DNA from: Halothiobacillus sp.
GTDB taxonomy: Bacteria; Pseudomonadota; Gammaproteobacteria; Halothiobacillales; Halothiobacillaceae
Reading direction: 5' to 3'
NCBI GenBank assembly: GCA_020061705.1
Contig: JAGUXT010000062.1
Span: 1-64,000 of the forward strand
DNA: 64,000 bases
Part shown: positions 58,355 through 64,000 of the stretch, one piece after another
How the letters are laid out: every line of letters begins with the position of its first letter
Numbering within the stretch: the stretch's first letter is position 1
The notes under the pieces: generated by a model
What the model saw: the letters and a program-made list of their open reading frames with translations, nothing else
What the model was told of the DNA's origin: nothing
The model's database searches: none
Translations under genes and position numbers: made by a program

Positions 58355-59272
58355 TTATGGGCTTGGGGCGCTGCCCAGTTTGGGAATAAATGCCTTGTCA
58401 GCTGAGCGAGCATACGGTTTAAGGTCGACGTTCGTTCCATCCAGCGTCACGCCAAGCTCGCTCGCACGTCCAATGGTGATTTCAAATGGGCGCTTGCCAT
58501 CAAGTTGTTTGCTGTTTCCGGGAGCAAGAATACCCTCAAAGATCACGCGTGCATCAGCATCCTTGACACGCACCCATGAACCTTGTGCATTGCCTAGACC
58601 CTTGAGCTCCAAACCTGGTAATGAGGGCGCGGCGGAGGGAGTTGTGGGTGTGATAGGTGCCTGAACAGCCTGAACAGTATTGGCAGGTGTGAGCGATTCT
58701 CCGACGACAATGCCAGGCGTTGTTGCAACAGGCGGTACAGTGGGTTTGGCTTCAGGTGGGGGCAATAGCGGAATACTGGGCAGCACGGGTGTGCTGGACT
58801 GTGCGTTTGGAACCGTGTTGGCCGGCGTTTCCTGAGCAGTTACGATTAATCGCATGGACTCAGGCAGGAAGCGCGTGGCGAAAAGGCCTAACCCAACAAT
58901 ACCTATAAAAAACAACAGCTTGTACCAGGGGAAGTTCGATCCTGGTTTTTTCATGCGCATCGGCTCAATCGGCGTGGTATGGCGCATGTTATTGTTGCGC
59001 AGTTCCCCGGCCATGCGTGTATAAGCCTGCAGAAGCTGCTGTTCATCTAGCTGCAAATATTCCGCCCATTTGCGCAGATAGCCGTGGACATACACTGCGC
59101 CGGGAAGGGTTTGCAAGTCTTCTTGCTCCATCGCCTCAACGATGCGCGCACCGAGATTGAGTTGGCGCGCAAGTTCTGCCTGACTCAGCCCTGCCGCTTC
59201 ACGCGCGTGGCGCAGCATGGCACCCAGACCCGTTGAATGATTTGTCGCTTGCGTTTGCTGCGCGTCGCTCAC
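58355..59272 (-). CDS. rodZ: Cell-shape protein RodZ
   Basis: Links MreB to the cell wall machinery. A cytoplasmic HTH domain of Xre type (about residues 14-75, [21 protein letters not shown] split by a helix turn), a basic juxtamembrane segment, one membrane helix (about 116-136), a Pro/Thr/Val-rich periplasmic linker and a C-terminal DUF4115-type beta domain ([19 protein letters not shown]). Length 305. Its start overlaps pilW by four bases. Confidence 0.92.
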   Translation of the reverse strand: MSDAQQTQATNHSTGLGAMLRHAREAAGLSQAELARQLNLGARIVEAMEQEDLQTLPGAVYVHGYLRKWAEYLQLDEQQLLQAYTRMAGELRNNNMRHTTPIEPMRMKKPGSNFPWYKLLFFIGIVGLGLFATRFLPESMRLIVTAQETPANTVPNAQSSTPVLPSIPLLPPPEAKPTVPPVATTPGIVVGESLTPANTVQAVQAPITPTTPSAAPSLPGLELKGLGNAQGSWVRVKDADARVIFEGILAPGNSKQLDGKRPFEITIGRASELGVTLDGTNVDLKPYARSADKAFIPKLGSAPSP

Positions 59273-60090
59273 TTGTTGCCTCCAAGACTTAAGGCTTCGT
59301 CAGAATCAGGGAATTTGCCACGCAATAGCAATTCGTAATGCGCCTGGGCCTCGCGATGTCCGAGTGATCTTTCGATTTTGGCACCCAGCAGAAGACTGGC
59401 AGGATTTTGGGCTTCGAGTGCATGGTAGCGCTGCAGGCTGACATTGGCATCGACAGGTTTATTTTGCTCAAGCTGCAAGGAGGCGAGTTGCAACCACGCA
59501 TAGGCTTGGCGCGGGTCAATGCGTAAGGCTTGGCGTAAGGATGCTTCAGCTTCGATGGGTTGACCGTTCTGACGTTGGCATTGTCCAATGTTCGCCCAAG
59601 CAAAACCCGGTGTGCGATAGAGCGGATTGCTTAACGCGCGTTCCAGCATGGAAATACCTTCACTAAATTGCCCTTGGCGGCAAAGGAAGGAGCCGTAGTT
59701 GTTCTGTATTTCGGAGTCCGTCGGCGCAAGTTCTAGCGCCCGGCGGAAGTGCTCTTGCGCGAGCGCCGACTGCCCCAGGGAGTCTTGCAGGATGGCATTG
59801 CCATGTTGCACGAGGGCGGAATTGGGATCATCTCTGAGCGCACGGGTGAGCTTTTCGGCGGCAACGAATTTTTCACCGCGTTGCAGATAACTGAGGCCAA
59901 GTTGGGCGTTGACTTCAGCCGCACGCTTGGGATCAGGCTCGGTCTTGGGGCGCTCATCGGCATCCGTGACATTGCCGTACAGCGGTTTTGTGCTGGCGCA
60001 GCCGCTCAAGCCCAGACTGAGCGCGACACAAAGAGTCGTTGTTGCCAGCAACGCACGCTTAACGGAAGACAGACGCGGTAAAACTTTCAT
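59269..60090 (-). CDS. pilW: Type IV pilus biogenesis/stability protein PilW (PilF)
   Basis: Outer-membrane lipoprotein that assembles or stabilises the PilQ secretin. A signal ends at LSGCAS (Cys near residue 31) and is followed by TPR units (LGLSYLQRGEKFVAAEKL, NAILQDSLGQSALAQEHFRRAL, WANIGQCQRQNGQPIEAEASL). Length 273. It lies between rodZ and rlmN with short overlaps on both sides, the standard order. Confidence 0.92.
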   Translation of the reverse strand: MKVLPRLSSVKRALLATTTLCVALSLGLSGCASTKPLYGNVTDADERPKTEPDPKRAAEVNAQLGLSYLQRGEKFVAAEKLTRALRDDPNSALVQHGNAILQDSLGQSALAQEHFRRALELAPTDSEIQNNYGSFLCRQGQFSEGISMLERALSNPLYRTPGFAWANIGQCQRQNGQPIEAEASLRQALRIDPRQAYAWLQLASLQLEQNKPVDANVSLQRYHALEAQNPASLLLGAKIERSLGHREAQAHYELLLRGKFPDSDEALSLGGNK

Positions 60091-61295
60091 GCTGTGGGCC
60101 TCAGATTCATGCGTTCAAGGCGCTCGCCACGGCGGGCACGATCTTCCACTTCGCCCACCAGTTGGCCACAGGCCGCGTCAATGTCGTCACCCCGGGTACG
60201 GCGCGGTACGGTGGTGATGCCCGCGGCTTCCAGACGGCGCATAAAGCGGTCAATACGCACATTACTCGAACGGGTGTAGCCCGACTCGGGGAAGGGGTTG
60301 AAGGGAATCAGGTTGACCTTGGCCGCACGACCGCGCAGCAGGCGAATCAAATCATCGGCATGTTGATCGCTGTCGTTGACATCGGCCAGCATGACGTATT
60401 CATAGGTAATGAAGGCGGCCGGGGCATTTGGGGCATAGGTATCACAGGCTGCCATCAGCTCTTTCAGCGGGTACTTTTGATTCAGCGGCACCAGCACATC
60501 CCGCAAGCTGTCGGTGGGGGCGTGCAAGGACACAGCCAATGACACGTCGACACGTTCTTGCAGGCGCGCCATGGCGGGCACGACACCGGAAGTGCTGACT
60601 GTCACCCGGCGCTTGGACAGGCCGTAGGCATTGTCTTCCATCATGATTTCAGCGGCATCGACCACGGCTTCAAAGTTAAGCAGCGGCTCGCCCATGCCCA
60701 TAAACACCACATTGCTGATTTTGCGGTCGGAAGGCAGCGATTTTTCGACCAGACGATGCTCGGCCATAAAAAGTTGTGCCACGATTTCTGCCGCGCTCAT
60801 ATTGCGGTTAAAGCCCTGTCGCCCGGTGGAGCAAAAGGTACAGGCCAGCGCACAACCGACTTGCGACGAAACGCACAGAGTGGCGCGACTGAGGCCGTCG
60901 GTGTATTTGGCGCGACGCGGGTCGACGTAACCATCGCCCACGTCGTCGAGGTTGATTCTTTCGGCTTCGGGGATGTAAACCATCTCCACGCTATTGCCGG
61001 AATCGAGGCGGAGCACCCATTTCATTGTCCCATCGCGGGACTTCTGTTCGATCTCCACCTCGGGAATGCGAATTTCGGCGACCTGCGCGAGTTTTTCGCG
61101 CAGTGCCTTGGACAAGTCGCTCATCTCTGCAAAATCAACCACCCCGCGCTGGTGAATCCATTTCAGGACTTGCGCCGCGCGGAAGGGCTTTTCGCCAAGT
61201 TCGGCGAAAAATTGCTCCAGTTTGCGTTTAGGCAAGCCGAGCAGGTTGATTTTGGATGACGAACCGGTATTGACCGGCTCTTCAGTAGTGATCAT
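60087..61295 (-). CDS. rlmN: Dual-specificity 23S rRNA A2503 / tRNA A37 methyltransferase RlmN
   Basis: Radical-SAM enzyme that makes 2-methyladenosine. The cluster cysteines are in CALACTFCSTG, GMGEPLLNF binds SAM, and the N-terminal accessory domain begins INLLGLPKRKLEQFFAELGEKPFRA split over its helices; a conserved C-terminal cysteine follows in RTRGDDIDAACGQL. ATG 61295; TTG 61301 is also open. Length 402. Confidence 0.96.
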   Translation of the reverse strand: MITTEEPVNTGSSSKINLLGLPKRKLEQFFAELGEKPFRAAQVLKWIHQRGVVDFAEMSDLSKALREKLAQVAEIRIPEVEIEQKSRDGTMKWVLRLDSGNSVEMVYIPEAERINLDDVGDGYVDPRRAKYTDGLSRATLCVSSQVGCALACTFCSTGRQGFNRNMSAAEIVAQLFMAEHRLVEKSLPSDRKISNVVFMGMGEPLLNFEAVVDAAEIMMEDNAYGLSKRRVTVSTSGVVPAMARLQERVDVSLAVSLHAPTDSLRDVLVPLNQKYPLKELMAACDTYAPNAPAAFITYEYVMLADVNDSDQHADDLIRLLRGRAAKVNLIPFNPFPESGYTRSSNVRIDRFMRRLEAAGITTVPRRTRGDDIDAACGQLVGEVEDRARRGERLERMNLRPTA

Positions 61296-61347
61296 GTCCA
61301 ATAGTATCGTTCCGCCTAAAAATGCACGCGAAAATAATCGCTAAAAA

Positions 61348-61773
61348 TTAGCGCGGGCAGATTTCGTTGTCAGCAAAGAAGTACGCGATTTCAGTGGCCG
61401 CGTTTTCAAGGCTGTCAGAGCCATGCACGGCGTTGGCATCAATGCTGTCAGCAAAGTCTGCGCGGATGGTGCCGGGCTCAGCTTTTTTCGGGTCGGTTGC
61501 GCCCATCAATTCGCGGTGAACAGACACTGCATTTTCGCATTCCAGAGCCTGGATCATCACTGGGCCAGAGATCATGAAAGCCACTAATTCACCGAAAAAG
61601 CCGCGATCCTTGTGAACCGCGTAGAAGCCTTCGGCTTGTTCCTTGGTCAAGTGAGTCATTTTGGCTGCAATGATTTTAAGACCAGCGCCTTCAAAGCGGC
61701 TGTAAATTGCGCCAATTACGTTTTTAGCAACGGCATCAGGTTTGATGATGGACAGGGTGCGTTCGAGAGCCAT
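61348..61773 (-). CDS. ndk: Nucleoside diphosphate kinase
   Basis: Balances NTP pools by a ping-pong mechanism. [15 protein letters not shown] start, the phosphorylated histidine in [10 protein letters not shown], and [14 protein letters not shown]. Length 141. AGGAG precedes the start. It lies between rlmN and iscX. Confidence 0.97.
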   Translation of the reverse strand: MALERTLSIIKPDAVAKNVIGAIYSRFEGAGLKIIAAKMTHLTKEQAEGFYAVHKDRGFFGELVAFMISGPVMIQALECENAVSVHRELMGATDPKKAEPGTIRADFADSIDANAVHGSDSLENAATEIAYFFADNEICPR

Positions 61774-61821
61774 GAGTAAAACTCCTAGAGTGGTTTGGAA
61801 AGGGGGGTGAAAAATATGAGC

Positions 61822-61838
61822 CCCGCATTGTATGCGGG
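61822..61838 (-). terminator. Possible terminator between iscX and ndk
   Basis: CCCGCAT and ATGCGGG form a 7-bp stem around a 3-base loop; on the minus strand a loose T-rich stretch follows 10 bases later. It could separate the isc operon from ndk. Confidence 0.4.
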
Positions 61839-61887
61839 TTTGGGGGCTGGATGAAAGCCGTGAATTAAGCCCAGATGGAACACTCGC

Positions 61888-62082
61888 TTAGCTACGCTCG
61901 TCTATCCACGCCATTTGGATGGCTTCAAGGATTTTTTCGTTGGATTTTTCGGCATCACCGCTAAAGTCCGGTAGTGCAAGAACCCAGGCGTGAAGATCGG
62001 TAAAGCGTACCCACTGTGGATCAGTATTCGGGTGTGCTTCGTCAAGGGCAATGGCAATATCAAGCGTGTCAGTCCAGTTCAT
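61888..62082 (-). CDS. iscX: Iron-sulfur assembly protein IscX
   Basis: A 64-residue acidic protein that binds IscS and regulates iron-sulfur assembly. MNWTDTLDIAIALDEAHPN and WVRFTDLHAWVLAL with the closing EAIQMAWIDE are typical. ATG 62082 has AAGGA upstream; TTG 62088 is too close to it. It starts two bases after the fdx stop. Confidence 0.94.
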   Translation of the reverse strand: MNWTDTLDIAIALDEAHPNTDPQWVRFTDLHAWVLALPDFSGDAEKSNEKILEAIQMAWIDERS

Positions 62083-62084
62083 GG

Positions 62085-62423
62085 TCAATGTCCTTCCGAG
62101 GCTAAATTGATGGTGTATTTTGGAATTTCAACCACTAAGTCTTCATCGCCAACCACGGCCTGGCAGGACAGACGGGAGTCGGGATCAAGCCCCCACGCCT
62201 TGTCAAGCATGTCGTCTTCGCATTCTGATGCACCTTCCAGGCTTGCTCCGCCTTCGCGTACCCATACATGGCAAGTGGTGCAGGCGCAGGATTTTTCGCA
62301 GGCGTGTTCAATGTCGATGCCTTGAGCCTGGGCTGCATCAAGAATGGTAATGCCAGGCTGAGCGTCGATGACCATGCCGTCGGGGCAGTAGCGTTCATTG
62401 GGCAGAAAAATGATGCGTGGCAT
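62085..62423 (-). CDS. fdx: ISC-type [2Fe-2S] ferredoxin
   Basis: Electron donor for iron-sulfur cluster assembly with IscS/IscU. A 112-residue adrenodoxin-like ferredoxin with cluster ligands C42, C48, C51 and C87 (CEKSCACTTC, LSCQAVV); C46 is an extra cysteine. ATG 62423 (MPRIIFLPNE) is the family start. Upstream, between it and hscA, lies a 252-base palindrome, which is unusual in this operon. Confidence 0.96.
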   Translation of the reverse strand: MPRIIFLPNERYCPDGMVIDAQPGITILDAAQAQGIDIEHACEKSCACTTCHVWVREGGASLEGASECEDDMLDKAWGLDPDSRLSCQAVVGDEDLVVEIPKYTINLASEGH

Positions 62424-62488
62424 AGGTTTGGTTTCCTGATTATGGGTGTGCGTCGGTGTGTTTATGATTTTGGTGAAGGTATAAATAT

Positions 62489-62740
62489 AACGAAGGTTTG
62501 TTTGACACTTGCGCCAAAGGCGCGGATTTGGATTTGCTGTCCCCTTTTGATGCCGCCGTGAACTGGCCTGCGGAGGCCGGGTAAAAGCGCCATGGATGGC
62601 GCATTTAGCCTCGTCACGACATGGATGTCGTGTCGGGGCGACCCGACTGGAGCATGCCAGTTCACGGCGCCCCCAAACGGGGGATGGAAATCCAAAGCCA
62701 ATTCCGCGCCAAAGGCGCAAGTGTCAAACAAACCTTCGTT
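62489..62740. repeat. 252-base near-palindrome between hscA and fdx
   Basis: Both ends carry the same inverted repeat of about 38 bp, starting AACGAAGGTTTGTTTGACAC, which continues through TTGCGCC and GGCGCGGA. A second inverted pair lies further in (GCCGTGAACTGG and CCAGTTCACGGC). The centre holds two small hairpins of one form: GCGCCAT-GG-ATGGCGC and CACGACAT-GG-ATGTCGTG. No reading frame of note. It separates fdx from hscA by 351 bases in an operon where the genes are usually close. Confidence 0.85.
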
Positions 62741-62774
62741 TTATTAACACCTCAGCATAGTTGTAAACAAACTC

Positions 62775-64000
62775 TCAACGACGCATTTGCGTCACCATTT
62801 CATCCACGGAATGCCCTGCCAGTGCACGACTCACTGCTTGGTTCATGCGGCGTTGAATAAACGGTAGCGCAGCATTTTCCAGGTGTTCTACCGCCTCATG
62901 AATGGCTTGAGCCTCTTCGCCCTGGATGGCTTGCGTCAACAATGCACGAGCGGCATTAAGGATGGGGCGGTCAATATCGGTAAGCAATGCTGCGTCGCTT
63001 GTCATGGCACTATCCAGTGCTTCAAGGCTACGTGCTGCTTCAACCCGTGCCTCACGCAGACGGCGTGCCTGAACATCATCGCTTGCATGGTCAAAGGCAT
63101 TGCGCAGCATCTGTTCGACGTTTTCCTCGCTCAGGCCATACGAGGGTTTAACCTGAATTTCCGCATGGATGCCGGTGATTTTTTCTTGCGCGCTGACGGT
63201 GAGCAGTCCATCAGCATCAATTTGAAATGTAACTCTAATGCGTGCTGCACCCGCAACCATCGGCGGAATGCCGCGCAAGGAAAAGCGTGCCAGGCTGCGG
63301 TTGTTTTCCACGCTGTCGCGTTCACCTTGCACCACATGCAGGCTCATGGCGGTCTGCCCATCCTTAAACGTGGTGAAATCCTGCGCACGCGCCACCGGCA
63401 GGGTAGTGTTGCGTGGGATCAGGGTTTCCACCAGTCCACCCATGGTTTCCAGTCCCAGCGAGAGCGGCGTCACGTCCAGCAGCAGCATTTCATCGGCGGA
63501 TTTGTTGCCCGCCAGTACATCGGCCTGCAAGGCCGCACCGAGTGCCACCACCTTGTCAGGGTCGATATCCGTCAGCACGTCCCGCCCAAAGAAGGCAGAT
63601 ACCCGCTCACGCACGCGGGGAACGCGGGTCGCTCCACCGACCATGACCACTTCTTGAATCTCACTTGCCTGAATATCGGCATCCTTGAGGGCCTGCGCGC
63701 AGGCTGCCAGGGAGCGCTCAATGAGTGGGTCAGCCAAGGCATTGAATTCACTACAGGTTAAGCAGCCCGTCCATAGCGTTTCTCCGCGCAGATCAAGTCG
63801 GGCGCACGTTTGCTCCTTGCCGGTCAAGGCTTCCTTGATCGCACATGCCGTGCGGCTCAAATGACGTTGATCACCCGCATTGAGCGGCGTAGCCGGACTC
63901 ATGCCTAAACCTGCACGCTCCATCAACCACAAAGCAATGGCTTGGTCAAAATCATCACCGCCTAGTTGGGTGTCGCCGCCGGTGGCGATCACCTCGAACA
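62775..64000 (-). CDS. hscA: Fe-S assembly chaperone HscA, C-terminal two thirds (5' end outside window)
   Basis: Hsp70-type chaperone that with HscB drives cluster transfer from IscU. Visible are the end of the ATPase domain (GGDTQLGGDDFDQA, VVMVGGATRVPRVRE) and the substrate-binding domain (LDVTPLSLGLETMGGLVE, FSLRGIPPMVAGAARIRV) with a helical lid. The HscA-type ending and the neighbours fdx and iscX distinguish it from DnaK. The stop at 62775 is real; the start lies beyond the window edge. Confidence 0.95.
   Translation of the reverse strand, partial: FEVIATGGDTQLGGDDFDQAIALWLMERAGLGMSPATPLNAGDQRHLSRTACAIKEALTGKEQTCARLDLRGETLWTGCLTCSEFNALADPLIERSLAACAQALKDADIQASEIQEVVMVGGATRVPRVRERVSAFFGRDVLTDIDPDKVVALGAALQADVLAGNKSADEMLLLDVTPLSLGLETMGGLVETLIPRNTTLPVARAQDFTTFKDGQTAMSLHVVQGERDSVENNRSLARFSLRGIPPMVAGAARIRVTFQIDADGLLTVSAQEKITGIHAEIQVKPSYGLSEENVEQMLRNAFDHASDDVQARRLREARVEAARSLEALDSAMTSDAALLTDIDRPILNAARALLTQAIQGEEAQAIHEAVEHLENAALPFIQRRMNQAVSRALAGHSVDEMVTQMRR

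Noticed and set aside
62489-62740. Integron cassette (attC) reading of the 252-base palindrome
   Set aside because: The ends do not show the attC core sites and no cassette gene or integrase is near; a generic inverted-repeat element is all that can be supported.
1-64000. CRISPR array, prophage, toxin-antitoxin or restriction system
   Set aside because: No regularly spaced direct repeats, no Cas, integrase, phage structural, methylase or toxin-type genes were seen; the undescribed signals are in intergenic palindromes and two exported-protein loci.

Overview
This 64 kb window is dense chromosomal DNA of moderate G+C, with about 60 protein genes, two tRNA genes and no prophage, CRISPR array or intact insertion sequence. 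Gene order and protein families point to a proteobacterium, most likely a gammaproteobacterium, although a betaproteobacterium cannot be excluded. Evidence includes leuB-asd-fimV-truA, trpFBA-accD-folC-dedD, accA-tilS, fabD-fabG-acpP-fabF-pabC-mltG-tmk-holB-pilZ-tatD, der-bamB-yfgM-hisS-ispG-rodZ-pilW-rlmN-ndk and iscX-fdx-hscA. FimV, PilW and a PilZ protein imply type IV pili. The species cannot be named from the sequence alone.

Layout. 0-16 kb (plus strand): leucine (leuB) and aspartate-family (asd) biosynthesis with a bactofilin gene between them, then fimV, truA, trpF-trpB-trpA, accD, folC, a SPOR protein, dnaB and alr. 15.7-21.5 kb (accessory): two alpha/beta hydrolases on the plus strand, then a beta-barrel protein and a large secreted Cys-rich protein on the minus strand. 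21.5-29.8 kb: an RND efflux pump with its adaptor (minus), orn (minus), mgtE and rsgA (plus), and a secreted protein built of three Cys-rich repeats (minus). 29.9-40.7 kb: infA (minus), then a long plus-strand run for fatty acid synthesis, p-aminobenzoate synthesis, MltG, Tmk, HolB, PilZ, TatD and an inositol-monophosphatase-type enzyme. 40.8-50.7 kb: a small hypothetical gene and tRNA-Leu/tRNA-Cys (minus), then purL, accA, tilS and an alpha-glucan phosphorylase (plus). 51-64 kb (minus): der, a DUF945-like gene, bamB, yfgM, hisS, ispG, rodZ, pilW, rlmN, ndk, iscX, fdx and hscA, which runs off the window.

How the genes work together. Most of the window is housekeeping: AccA/AccD, FabD/FabG/AcpP/FabF for malonyl-CoA and fatty acid elongation; TrpF/TrpB/TrpA for the end of tryptophan synthesis; PabB/PabC plus FolC for folate; HscA/Fdx/IscX for iron-sulfur assembly; BamB/YfgM for envelope protein export and assembly; RodZ, MltG, Alr and the bactofilin for cell wall and shape.

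The least explained part of the window is its intergenic DNA, which carries at least five families of dispersed palindromic elements. One (copies near 6.2, 17.6 and 50.7 kb) has a 12-bp stem that differs between two copies by compensatory changes. Another (32.4, 48.0 and 52.5 kb) is a roughly 100-bp element with terminal inverted repeats. A 252-bp near-palindrome lies inside the isc operon. At several genes (glgP-type phosphorylase, RND pump, barrel protein, rsgA, perhaps accD) the stop codon itself is the first triplet of such an element.
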